This document shows, one piece after another, positions 1 through 8,114 of a stretch of DNA of 64,000 nucleotides. The stretch covers positions 62,001 through 126,000 of the forward strand of contig JAHDDO010000002.1 of assembly GCA_020629315.1 (NCBI GenBank), written 5' to 3'. The position numbers and the translations under genes are program-made. Positions within the stretch are counted from its first letter, which is position 1, and each line of letters begins with the position of its first letter. The DNA comes from Saprospiraceae bacterium. Its GTDB lineage: Bacteria > Bacteroidota > Bacteroidia > Chitinophagales > Saprospiraceae. The notes beneath the pieces were generated by a model, which was not told where the DNA came from, searched no databases, and saw only the letters and a list, made by a program, of their open reading frames with translations.

Positions 1-237
1 AAAGTTGTCTTTGAACTCAAAGATGATTTTATATTCATTACCTACACAGATCATAGCGATCTCTTGATTCGAAGACCCATCGAGGTATTCAATGAAAGAG
101 GTAAACGGATCTTCAGATGTCAGACAAAAAAGATGGAAAAAATTACTGAGTTAAACATGCAGCAACTAAAAGAAGGTAGATATTATGTCAGAACAATTGT
201 CGATGATGTGGTCTACAAACAAACCTTTACCAGATAG
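1..237 (+). CDS. C-terminal end of a protein with a T9SS-like sorting domain (5' end outside window)
   Basis: An open frame runs in from the left edge and stops with TAG at 235-237; 78 residues are visible. The fragment alternates short beta-strand-like stretches: FNERGKRIFRC, then ITELNMQQLKEGRYYVRT and a final YKQTFTR. This pattern (a strand with a G-K turn, an L..L.EGRYYV core and a basic end) is typical of type A sorting domains recognised by the Bacteroidota type IX secretion system. The protein is therefore probably exported and surface-bound or released. Its main function cannot be read from this piece. A strong terminator follows directly. Confidence 0.6.
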   Translation, partial: KVVFELKDDFIFITYTDHSDLLIRRPIEVFNERGKRIFRCQTKKMEKITELNMQQLKEGRYYVRTIVDDVVYKQTFTR

Positions 238-242
238 CCAGT

Positions 243-269
243 AGGCCTGTGAAAGCAGGCCTTTTTTTT
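243..269 (+). terminator. Rho-independent terminator of the partial gene at the left edge
   Basis: AGGCCTG at 243-249 pairs with CAGGCCT at 256-262 around a 6-nt loop and is followed by eight T residues. It lies six bases after the stop codon of the upstream partial gene. Confidence 0.85.
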
Positions 270-305
270 ATAATCGAAGTCATGCCTCTAATAATTTTCG
301 GCAAA

Positions 306-593
306 TTATAGAATAACAGGAATGAAGGTATCATCTAATTGCATCCAGTGTAATCCTGTTCTACTTGTGTGAATTCTTACTTGAAAAACAGGTGCTTTAG
401 TTTTGATTCTCACTTTATAAATATCTTCACCGTTCCCATCAATGATAGTAAGTTTTTTAATTCTTTCCTTTGTTTTGTAAGGTAATACGGTAAGCACTTG
501 TTGGTGATAGATAAGCCTTGCTTTTGGTGTTTCTTTTACGTCACCATCCATTAATGAAAAATTGAATAATATGCCTATGAATAATGTAAACAT
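306..593 (-). CDS. Small exported protein of unknown function, sorting-domain-like
   Basis: A 95-residue protein that I do not recognise. The first 15 residues are hydrophobic (MFTLFIGILFNFSLM) and could be a short signal or anchor. The rest is beta-rich, with a LTIIDGNGEDIYKV segment and a GLHWMQL segment, which resembles the strand-turn-strand layout of a stand-alone T9SS type A C-terminal domain. Its start lies only 2 bp after the stop of the tiny lipoprotein gene at 596-754, so the two are surely co-transcribed and probably translationally coupled. It could be a remnant of a larger secreted protein. Confidence 0.55.
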   Translation of the reverse strand: MFTLFIGILFNFSLMDGDVKETPKARLIYHQQVLTVLPYKTKERIKKLTIIDGNGEDIYKVRIKTKAPVFQVRIHTSRTGLHWMQLDDTFIPVIL

Positions 594-595
594 AT

Positions 596-754
596 CTAAA
601 GTATTTCACTTGAGGAATCAATAATAGTCGCAGTATCAAGGTCTATTTTTACATGATTTGCGGCAGTAGGGCAACCATATTTACATTTTTTGCAACTGCT
701 GAGTAAGCACAGACAAAATAGACTAATTAATAGAAAGATGTTCTTAGGTTTCAT
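596..754 (-). CDS. Tiny lipoprotein, 52 aa
   Basis: A short ORF read directly from the sequence: ATG at 754-752 and TAG at 598-596. It starts MKPKNIFLLISLFCLCLL and continues with the lipobox SSC followed by KKCKYGCPTA. The hydrophobic stretch and the L-S-S-C lipobox identify a lipoprotein signal peptide, leaving a mature peptide of about 32 residues with three cysteines including the lipidated one. Function unknown. It lies 72 bp downstream of the Deg protease gene and 2 bp upstream of the 95-residue gene, so the three probably form one transcript. Confidence 0.6.
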   Translation of the reverse strand: MKPKNIFLLISLFCLCLLSSCKKCKYGCPTAANHVKIDLDTATIIDSSSEIL

Positions 755-826
755 AACAATAGTTGTGTTATACCTAAGTGTCTTTTTTTAGTCCAATGTT
801 ACCTTTAGTAGGAAAATATGTATGGA

Positions 827-2242
827 TTAGAGATCGAAAATGTAAGGATATTCGCCTGGGTAATTCTCATAGAAACCTTCTAAGAATATCCGACCTTTTT
901 GTTCTAGCAATTTTATCAGATCATCTACATTTTCTACATGTTGATTATTACACGAAGTAATGATGTAGCCAGGATCGATGTTTGTTTGATCAAGTATTCC
1001 ATCTTTCTGAACGGAAACCACATAAACCCCTTTCTTGCGCATCCTTCGTGCTTCTTTAGTATCTAGATTACGAAGTTCTACACCAATCTTCTTCAGTATT
1101 GGGTCTTTGCGTATTGATATAATATCCGTGGTATTTAATTGATTACGAAGGATTACAGTTTTTTTCATTTCCTTATCCTCTCGTAAGAAAGAAACACTGA
1201 CCTTATCTCCAGGTCGGTATAACGCGAGTTGTTCGGTGAACTGAGATTTAGAAATGATTACATTACCATTTAATGATTTGATTATGTCTTTCTTCTTTAG
1301 GCCTGCTGAGGCAGCGGCTCCTTCTTTTTCTACTACATCTACAATGACCCCTTCGGTATTCGCATAATCCTTCGCATTTGCCAAATCCGTTATATTGAAT
1401 ACACTTATACCCATCCAGGCCCGTTGCACATTCCCAAATTCTAATATATCAAAAACTACTTTCTGGACTAAATTTGAAGGAATGGCAAATGAGAAACCTT
1501 CGCTATTCCCAGTTTCAGACATAATAGCCGTATTTATTCCAACTAATTCTCCATTCGTGTTAATAAGTGGTCCACCGCTATTTCCTGGGTTTACAGCTGC
1601 ATCCGTTTGTATAAATGATTCTATACCTTGTGTCTGTAATACATTTATATCTCTGGCTTTAGCACTCACTATTCCAGCTGTAACAGATGATTGAAGGTTG
1701 TATGGATTTCCGACAGCTAATACCCATTCACCTACATGTAGTGAGTCAGAATTGCCTATAATAATATGAGGGAATTGTCCTTCTGTTTGAATGCGTAATA
1801 AGGCTATATCTGTAAACTCATCAAAGCCTACAACCTTTGCTGTATATTGTTTGCCTTGGTCAGTGGTTACTTTTATTTGAGTAGAGTTATTTATTACATG
1901 AAAATTAGTAACTATATATCCATCAGAGCTGATCAAAACACCAGAACCGTTCGAGGTATTAAATTTTCGTTGTCTTTGATTAAAGGCACTTTGATCGTAT
2001 GTAGAAATGGATACCGTAGCCAGTCGTCCTTGATTAGCAGCATCTATAAATTCTGTTGGACTACTGGAGTGAAAGATATGCCGCAATGACCCGTTTATGT
2101 TCAATTGATCATTATTGACCAACACTGATGTGTTATCACGTTGTAAATCAACATACCTTTGTTGGCTATAATAGTCGTACACAACGACGCATACAATCGA
2201 GATAAGTAATGAAACAAGTACGGTGTAAATAGAGCCTTTCAT
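827..2242 (-). CDS. Deg/HtrA-type periplasmic serine protease with two PDZ domains
   Basis: 471 residues. An N-terminal membrane anchor or uncleaved signal (about residues 5-25) precedes a trypsin-like domain with the full catalytic triad: His115 in VTNFHVINN, Asp145 in TDIALLR and Ser222 in VNPGNSGGPL. Two PDZ-like regions follow, the first starting near AWMGISVF and the second near KKIGVELRNL. Proteins of this family degrade or refold misfolded envelope proteins. The length fits bacterial DegP/DegQ/DegS homologues (350-500 aa). It is transcribed divergently from dapF, and two tiny exported proteins lie downstream on the same strand. The sequence does not show which Deg subtype it is, so no gene symbol is given. 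Confidence 0.9.
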   Translation of the reverse strand: MKGSIYTVLVSLLISIVCVVVYDYYSQQRYVDLQRDNTSVLVNNDQLNINGSLRHIFHSSSPTEFIDAANQGRLATVSISTYDQSAFNQRQRKFNTSNGSGVLISSDGYIVTNFHVINNSTQIKVTTDQGKQYTAKVVGFDEFTDIALLRIQTEGQFPHIIIGNSDSLHVGEWVLAVGNPYNLQSSVTAGIVSAKARDINVLQTQGIESFIQTDAAVNPGNSGGPLINTNGELVGINTAIMSETGNSEGFSFAIPSNLVQKVVFDILEFGNVQRAWMGISVFNITDLANAKDYANTEGVIVDVVEKEGAAASAGLKKKDIIKSLNGNVIISKSQFTEQLALYRPGDKVSVSFLREDKEMKKTVILRNQLNTTDIISIRKDPILKKIGVELRNLDTKEARRMRKKGVYVVSVQKDGILDQTNIDPGYIITSCNNQHVENVDDLIKLLEQKGRIFLEGFYENYPGEYPYIFDL

Positions 2243-2325
2243 AATGTATTCAAAACCCTTAACGTTGGGGTCAGTGGATTTTATTTTATTAAAAAAGAAA
2301 TACTCTTGATGGGATTGCGGCTACA

Positions 2326-2356
2326 TTTGCACAAATATACATATTATTTATTTTTG
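2326..2356 (+). promoter_or_regulatory. Bacteroidota-type promoter for dapF
   Basis: TTTG at 2326-2329, a 19-bp spacer, and TATTTTTG at 2349-2356 match the TTTG-N19-TAnnTTTG consensus of the Bacteroidota primary sigma factor exactly. Transcription would begin around 2361-2364. That leaves room for an ATG at 2385 but hardly for the TTG at 2370. Confidence 0.65.
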
Positions 2357-2384
2357 TAATATAAATAAATTGACTAAACACGAC

Positions 2385-3164
2385 ATGCAGATACCATTTA
2401 CTAAATACCATGGAACCGGGAATGACTTCATCCTGATCAATAATTTTGATGGATCCATAAACTCTGCTAACATACAATCTCACTTTAAAGAGTGGTGTCA
2501 CCGTCGTTTTGGAGTGGGTGCAGATGGCGTTATTTTGTTAGGTCATCATAAGGAGTATGATTTTAAGATGGATTATTATAATTCGGATGGTAACGAAAGC
2601 TCAATGTGTGGCAATGGGGGGAGATGTCTAGTCCATTTTGCTAGATGGTTAGGCATTATAGAGAATCAATGCCAATTTGAAGCCGTGGATGGTCTTCACG
2701 AAGCCTCTATTTTAGGCGAAGAAGTAACGCTTAAGATGAATGATGTTATGCAAGTCAGTGCGTATGAACATGATTATATCCTAAATACGGGTTCCCCGCA
2801 TTATGTAAGCTTTAAAGAAAACGTAACCCATCTTAATGTTAGAAAGGCTGGATTTCAAATTAGGCATAGTGGGCCATTTGCCCAGGAAGGTATAAATGTA
2901 AATTTCGCCCATGTATCCACAGATGGTATTTATGTACGAACGTATGAAAGGGGAGTGGAGGACGAAACCTATTCTTGTGGTACGGGTGTCGTTGCAGCTG
3001 CAATTGTGCACGGCATTACTAATGAAGAAGCTAAGCAATCGATAAAGGTCAAGACCTTAGGCGGCGATTTGAATGTTAGTTTTACTAAGGCTGAAAACAG
3101 ATATACAGATGTCCATTTACGTGGGCCAGCCACCCGAGTATATGAAGGTGTATTAGAGGTATAA
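2385..3164 (+). CDS. dapF: Diaminopimelate epimerase
   Basis: Interconverts LL- and meso-diaminopimelate in lysine and peptidoglycan synthesis. From the ATG at 2385 the protein has 259 residues and starts MQIPFTKYHGTGNDF, which is the normal beginning of the family. A TTG 15 bp upstream is open but lies only a few bases after the predicted transcription start. The two active-site cysteines are present: Cys75 in SSMCGNGGRC and Cys198 in YSCGTGVVAAA. No anomalies. It stands alone, divergent from the Deg protease and convergent with the SusE/F-like gene, separated from the latter by a shared terminator. Confidence 0.96.
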   Translation: MQIPFTKYHGTGNDFILINNFDGSINSANIQSHFKEWCHRRFGVGADGVILLGHHKEYDFKMDYYNSDGNESSMCGNGGRCLVHFARWLGIIENQCQFEAVDGLHEASILGEEVTLKMNDVMQVSAYEHDYILNTGSPHYVSFKENVTHLNVRKAGFQIRHSGPFAQEGINVNFAHVSTDGIYVRTYERGVEDETYSCGTGVVAAAIVHGITNEEAKQSIKVKTLGGDLNVSFTKAENRYTDVHLRGPATRVYEGVLEV

Positions 3165-3196
3165 AAAAAGGGATGTTGTATACAACATCCCTTTTT
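3165..3196. terminator. Bidirectional terminator between dapF and the SusE/F-like gene
   Basis: GGGATGTTGTA (3170-3180) is followed immediately by its perfect complement TACAACATCCC (3181-3191). The hairpin has an A-run on the left and a T-run on the right, so it serves both converging genes. Confidence 0.85.
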
Positions 3197-3214
3197 ACTT
3201 TTTATAAAAATCGA

Positions 3215-5023
3215 TTATTTAGCAATCGTTAAACGCTTACCTACAATCAGATTGTCTCCATATATAGTAATTAGATATTGGCCAGTTCCTAAACTTGAAA
3301 CATCTAGATTTTGCAATTGACTCACATCCACTTTTTGAGATAAGGCTTGTGCCCCTTTCATATCAGATATAACAATATTTACAGTACCCGCAATATCTAA
3401 ATTGCTTACATCAATAGAGATACTATTTTGGGCAGGATTAGGAAATACTGATATACTGGAAGGGTCTATGATTATGTCATCATTAGACAAAGGATCACTA
3501 AAGATGTATTCACCGGTAGATGAGTTAAACGTCACACCATATGTACCGGCCACTGTTTGAATATTCGGTCCGCCATTGGTACCTACACCTGAAGGGAAGG
3601 CTACATCACCCCAGTTTACAGCCCAGTCATTATCCGCTCTGAACTTTACTCCTGTAGCGTCATCTGCTGGATCATAGTCAGTAACGGTAACGCTGGTTAA
3701 TGTCCATAAATTAAAGTCATCTGCATTTTTGTCCATAGGAACATCATTATCCCAATCTGCATTAGGACCAGACATACCGATAAGTCCGACAGTTCCGTAT
3801 TCTACGACTTCTCTAAATTCATAAGCACCGGATAATGAATTAAAGCTTATGATATAATCTCCAGCAGTAACTGGAATATTAGCACCGTCTTGTGTGGCTA
3901 CACCTGCAGGGAAATCACCAGATCCCCAGTTAACATCCCAAGCATCATCCGCTCTAAATTTAGCTTCTCCATCTAATAGTTCTAATCGGATAGACCATTG
4001 GTGAACATCATTCGCATCTTTTTCCATATCCGTGTCTTCTGCCCAATCACCTGGCGTTGCATTACCAATGATACCAACTGAGCCATACTCTACAATTTCT
4101 CTAAACTCATACTCCAGCGTATTTGAATTAAAAGAAACAAAGTAGTCACCCGCTGTTACTTGAATGTTATCTCCACCAGGTACGCCAACACCACTTGGGA
4201 AATCAGTACCTCCCCAGTTGTCAATCCAGTCATCATCCGCTCTGAACTTTACTTCACCATCAGTAAGTGTGATGATTAAAGTCCATAGATTAGCATCATT
4301 AGGATCGTTGACCATATTCGTATCCACATCCCAACCACCTGGCGTCGCATCACCAATAAGACCAATAGTTGCATAAGTCTTATTAGATTCAAATAAATAC
4401 TCACCAGTCATGGTGTCTAATGAAACAAAATAAGGGCCTGCTTCGTCAACGATAATGTTTGGTCCATCTTGCGTAGCAACGCCTTCAGGAAAGCCTTCAC
4501 CGCCCCAGTTTACTGCCCAGTCATCATCTTTTCTAAATTTCACTTCATTGGCTTCTTCGCCAGCTGTCAAATCAAGTTGAACAAAGAATCGATTTGGGTT
4601 TGTTTGATCCTTAAACATGTTAATATCAGAATCCCATCCATTAGCAGTAGCAGATCCAATTATGCCTATGTCAGAATCAACGTCAAAACAATACTCTCCT
4701 GTTTTTACATTTAAGGTAACCGTGTAATCACCGGCAAAAACAGGAATATCTGGGCCATCCTGCTCTCCTAAACCTTTGGGAAAATCGGCACCTCCCCAGT
4801 TAATCATCCATTCGTCATTAGCTCTAAATTTAACGACGCCGTCAAATAGTGTAACGTCTAATGAATAGATACTGTCCATTTCATTAATTAGCGTCATATC
4901 TGTATCAGTTTCCCACCCACCTGGAGTAGCAGATCCCAATAAGCCTACGCTAGTAATTTGCGATACTCCTACGCTTGCAAAAAGGAATAGGGCGCAAAAA
5001 GTTGTAAGTAGATTTTTTATCAT
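3215..5023 (-). CDS. SusE/SusF-like starch-binding surface protein with five modules and a T9SS sorting domain
   Basis: 602 residues. A signal peptide without lipobox (ends ...ASVGVSQ) is followed by five tandem modules of about 95 residues. Each begins like GLIGDATPGGWDVDTDM and carries the signature VKFRADDDW..NWGG..FP.GV and a closing TGEY.F. This is the SusE/SusF outer-membrane starch-binding module of Bacteroidota. The last 80 residues, starting near VFPNPAQNSISI, form a type A T9SS sorting domain. Classical SusE and SusF are lipoproteins; this one should instead be exported by T9SS. It is transcribed divergently from susC. A perfect palindrome lies between them, suggesting joint control. 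Expected role: holding starch or maltodextrins at the cell surface. Confidence 0.88.
   Translation of the reverse strand: MIKNLLTTFCALFLFASVGVSQITSVGLLGSATPGGWETDTDMTLINEMDSIYSLDVTLFDGVVKFRANDEWMINWGGADFPKGLGEQDGPDIPVFAGDYTVTLNVKTGEYCFDVDSDIGIIGSATANGWDSDINMFKDQTNPNRFFVQLDLTAGEEANEVKFRKDDDWAVNWGGEGFPEGVATQDGPNIIVDEAGPYFVSLDTMTGEYLFESNKTYATIGLIGDATPGGWDVDTNMVNDPNDANLWTLIITLTDGEVKFRADDDWIDNWGGTDFPSGVGVPGGDNIQVTAGDYFVSFNSNTLEYEFREIVEYGSVGIIGNATPGDWAEDTDMEKDANDVHQWSIRLELLDGEAKFRADDAWDVNWGSGDFPAGVATQDGANIPVTAGDYIISFNSLSGAYEFREVVEYGTVGLIGMSGPNADWDNDVPMDKNADDFNLWTLTSVTVTDYDPADDATGVKFRADNDWAVNWGDVAFPSGVGTNGGPNIQTVAGTYGVTFNSSTGEYIFSDPLSNDDIIIDPSSISVFPNPAQNSISIDVSNLDIAGTVNIVISDMKGAQALSQKVDVSQLQNLDVSSLGTGQYLITIYGDNLIVGKRLTIAK
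3490..4957 (-). repeat. Five tandem SusE/F-type modules (protein-level repeat)
   Basis: Five consecutive copies of a roughly 95-residue module make up most of the SusE/F-like protein. The copies share the opening G.IG.AT.G.W and the KFR.DD.W..NWG core. The third and fourth copies are the most alike. The fifth is extended by an insertion after LTSVTVTDY. Confidence 0.8.
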
Positions 5024-5054
5024 TGCTGCTTATTTTTGATGTTTAATTATGTAG

Positions 5055-5075
5055 ATTGTGTCATTATGACACAAT
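5055..5075. promoter_or_regulatory. Candidate operator, ATTGTGTC-N5-GACACAAT
   Basis: A perfect inverted repeat with 8-bp arms, ATTGTGTC at 5055-5062 and GACACAAT at 5068-5075, separated by ATTAT. It sits in the divergent promoter region of the SusE/F-like gene (start 5023) and susC (start 5143). The same core, GTGTC-N5-GACAC, recurs at 20169-20183 beside the Nudix regulator gene. I infer that the Nudix regulator binds both sites. Confidence 0.6.
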
Positions 5076-5142
5076 ATATACAAAAAAACTTATTTTTATT
5101 GAGTCTACTCATTTTAATCAATAAAGAGGTAAACCTACCAAA

Positions 5143-8094
5143 ATGACAAATTTTATTTCGTTAGTAAAGCTCAGTGCATATTGTGCGATCCTTCTTATAT
5201 CAGGGCAAATGGAAGCTCAACGTTATATAAAAGGGCAGATAACAGATGAGCAAACAAATGAGCCCATTATTGGAGCCAATGTAATTGAACCTGGGACTAG
5301 GAATGGCACGATCACAGATATTGATGGTGCATTCTCACTGACCGTCTCAGAGAATACGGCATTTATTGAAATAAGCTACATAGGGTATAATGATGTACAA
5401 TTAGACATTAGAGGTCAAGAAAAATTCATGGTTTCCATGACCTCTGGAGAAGTATTGGAAGAAGTAGTCGTTATCGGTTATGGTACTGTAAAGAGAGAAG
5501 ACGCAACTGGCGCTGTCCAAACAGTGACGGCTGCAGACTTCAATAAAGGGGCCTTAACGGGTCCGCAAGAATTATTAGCTGGAAAAGTACCTGGCGTAAA
5601 TATTAATACGGGTGCAGACCCTGGTGGTGGATCGAAAATTAGGATTCGGGGTGAATCTTCATTAAATGCCTCAAATGATCCGCTTATCGTGATTGATGGA
5701 GTGCCATTGGACAACACCCAAATCGCAGGTAATAGAAATCCTCTGGATATTATTAATCCAAATGATATAGAATCGTTTACAGTTTTAAAGGATGCCTCAG
5801 CCACGGCCATATATGGTAATAGAGCGGCCGGTGGTGTTATCCTAATAACTACAAAAAAAGGAAAGGCCGACCAAAAACTATCAGTTGCTTACAACGGTAA
5901 TGTGAGTGTAGGGACCATTACTAACCGAATAGAAGTGCTAGATGCAGATGAGTATAGAGATATCATTAGAGAAATCCATGGTGAAGAATCAGAAGCGTAT
6001 ATGGTTCTTGGAGATGCAAATACGGATTGGCAGGATGAGATTTACCAAAATGCAACGGGTACTGAACACAATTTAAATTTTAGCGGTGGGGTAAAACAAT
6101 TACCGTATCGATTATCGCTAGGCTATATAAATAAGAATGGGATTTTGAAAACAGACAATTATCAGCGGTCTTCTTTAGGAGTCAATCTTAATCCAAGTTT
6201 TTTAGATAATCGATTGCAAGTGAATGTTGGCTTAAAATCTATTTGGTCTAATAATCATTTTGCCGATCGAGGTGCTATAGTTGATGCCTTAAGCTTCGAT
6301 CCCACACAGACTGTTCGTGACCCTAATAGTGCGTACGGCGGATTTACCACTTGGTTAGACGCTTCGGGAAACCCGCAGTTCTTATCGCCCACAAACCCAG
6401 TGGCTAAGCTTGAACTTAAAGATGATGAGTCTACTGTAAACCGATACATTGTTAACGCTAGTGCTGATTATCGTTTTTCTTTCATGCCAGCACTCAGAGC
6501 TAATCTAAATCTAGCACTAGACCAATTAGAGGCAAATGGCAGTGTAACGGAACCCACATTTGCAGCGTTTTCATTTGATCCACAATTTGGTGGAGGTAAA
6601 AACAATACCTATAATGAGCAAAAGAATAATCGATTATTAGAATATTATATGAATTACAAAAAAGGGTTTGGAATTCATGATGTGGATTTGATGGCCGGTT
6701 ATTCATGGCAACGTTTTGCCTACGAAAAAACATTCCGAGATTCAGATGCAGCAGGTTCAGAATCAAAAACAGTAGAGGGCGTAGATAAAAATGAATTGTA
6801 CTTAATTTCCTTGTTTTCTAGATTGAATTATAACCTATTAGATAGATATCTATTTACGTTCAGTTTACGACGAGATGGGACCTCTAGATTTGCCGAAGGT
6901 TCACGATGGGGTCTTTTCCCTGCAGCCGCTCTTGCGGTAAAGATTATTGAAAAAGAGGATGCTCGCTTGAATAGACTGAAGCTACGAACAGGATGGGGGG
7001 TCACTGGCCAAGAAAATCTGGATAAGGATGAAGATTATAATCGCTATGCTTCTCTGCCAAGATACACCTTTGGCTTCTCTACAGCAGCATATCAAGTCGG
7101 TGATGAATTTGTAACAACCTTGCGACCAGAAGGCTATGACTCTGAATTGCGTTGGGAAACGACAACAACATACAATATAGGTCTTGATTTTGGATTGTTT
7201 AATGACCGGCTTTCAGGATATGTGGATCTCTATAGACGAGACACCAAGGATTTGTTAAATAGAATTCCAGTTCCTGCAGGAACAAACCTTACAAACTTCG
7301 TTACTACGAATATTGGAAACATGACAAACAATGGGGTTGAAGTTGCCTTATTTACAAAACCGATTTCCACAAAAAATCTGAATTGGGACTTAGGCTTTAA
7401 TGTTTCCAGAAATGTAAATGAAATAACCAAACTGACAGCTACTGATGATCCTGAATATATTGGAATACTTACAGGTGGAATTGCAGGTGGTGTGGGAAGT
7501 AATATCCAGATTCACAGTGTGGGTTATGCTCCTTTTTCTTTCTACGTAAAAGAACAATTGTATGATGAAGAAGGAAACATTCTAGAAGGGGAGTTCGCAG
7601 ATTTGGATGGTGATGGTATTTCTAATGATAATTATCGGTATAAAAATCCAGCGCCTGAATACGCATATGGTATCACGAGTAGTCTGGGCTATAAAGCACT
7701 TCGCCTATCATTTGCAGGAAGAGCACAAACAGGAAACTATGTTTACAATAATGTTTTGACAAACATTGGCTATTTAAATCGATTAGTTTCATCTCAGAAC
7801 ACATTGTATAATGTCCATAGTGAAGCTGTAGAATTAGATGTATATGATCAAGGTAATCTAACATTCAGCGATCACTTTATCCAAGAAGCTTCCTTCTTTA
7901 GATTGGACCATGTAACTCTTTCTACAGATATTAGTTCCTTGACTAAATTTAATGCTGGATTAAGTTTTACTGTTCAAAACCCTCTGGTTATCACTAGATA
8001 TACCGGTGTAGATCCAGAAGCATCAGATGGTATAGATAATGATACCTATCCACGTGCCCGAACGTATGTTTTAGGATTCAATGCTCAATTTTAA
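5143..8094 (+). CDS. susC: SusC/RagA-type TonB-dependent outer-membrane transporter (maltooligosaccharide uptake)
   Basis: 983 residues. A signal peptide (about 1-26, ending near GQMEA) is followed by a carboxypeptidase-regulatory-like beta-sandwich domain starting IKGQITDEQTNEPIIGANV. Next comes the SusC linker VVVIGYGTVKREDATGAV, then the plug domain with IRGESSLNASNDPLIVIDGV and AIYGNRAAGGVILITTKKG, and a long 22-stranded-barrel region ending in Phe (LGFNAQF). These are the defining parts of the SusC class, which imports oligosaccharides together with a SusD lid, powered by TonB. Alpha-glucan specificity is inferred from the neighbouring SusE/F, GH13 and GH65 genes. susD follows after 20 bp. 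Confidence 0.93.
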   Translation: MTNFISLVKLSAYCAILLISGQMEAQRYIKGQITDEQTNEPIIGANVIEPGTRNGTITDIDGAFSLTVSENTAFIEISYIGYNDVQLDIRGQEKFMVSMTSGEVLEEVVVIGYGTVKREDATGAVQTVTAADFNKGALTGPQELLAGKVPGVNINTGADPGGGSKIRIRGESSLNASNDPLIVIDGVPLDNTQIAGNRNPLDIINPNDIESFTVLKDASATAIYGNRAAGGVILITTKKGKADQKLSVAYNGNVSVGTITNRIEVLDADEYRDIIREIHGEESEAYMVLGDANTDWQDEIYQNATGTEHNLNFSGGVKQLPYRLSLGYINKNGILKTDNYQRSSLGVNLNPSFLDNRLQVNVGLKSIWSNNHFADRGAIVDALSFDPTQTVRDPNSAYGGFTTWLDASGNPQFLSPTNPVAKLELKDDESTVNRYIVNASADYRFSFMPALRANLNLALDQLEANGSVTEPTFAAFSFDPQFGGGKNNTYNEQKNNRLLEYYMNYKKGFGIHDVDLMAGYSWQRFAYEKTFRDSDAAGSESKTVEGVDKNELYLISLFSRLNYNLLDRYLFTFSLRRDGTSRFAEGSRWGLFPAAALAVKIIEKEDARLNRLKLRTGWGVTGQENLDKDEDYNRYASLPRYTFGFSTAAYQVGDEFVTTLRPEGYDSELRWETTTTYNIGLDFGLFNDRLSGYVDLYRRDTKDLLNRIPVPAGTNLTNFVTTNIGNMTNNGVEVALFTKPISTKNLNWDLGFNVSRNVNEITKLTATDDPEYIGILTGGIAGGVGSNIQIHSVGYAPFSFYVKEQLYDEEGNILEGEFADLDGDGISNDNYRYKNPAPEYAYGITSSLGYKALRLSFAGRAQTGNYVYNNVLTNIGYLNRLVSSQNTLYNVHSEAVELDVYDQGNLTFSDHFIQEASFFRLDHVTLSTDISSLTKFNAGLSFTVQNPLVITRYTGVDPEASDGIDNDTYPRARTYVLGFNAQF

Positions 8095-8114
8095 ACGCCT
8101 AGAAAAGATTAAAA

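Noticed and set aside
2370-2384. TTG start for dapF
   Set aside because: It lies about 6-9 bp after the predicted transcription start, and the family begins at the ATG of 2385.
5478-5810. 110-residue open frame antisense to susC
   Set aside because: Lies fully inside the plug domain of susC and has no signature of its own.
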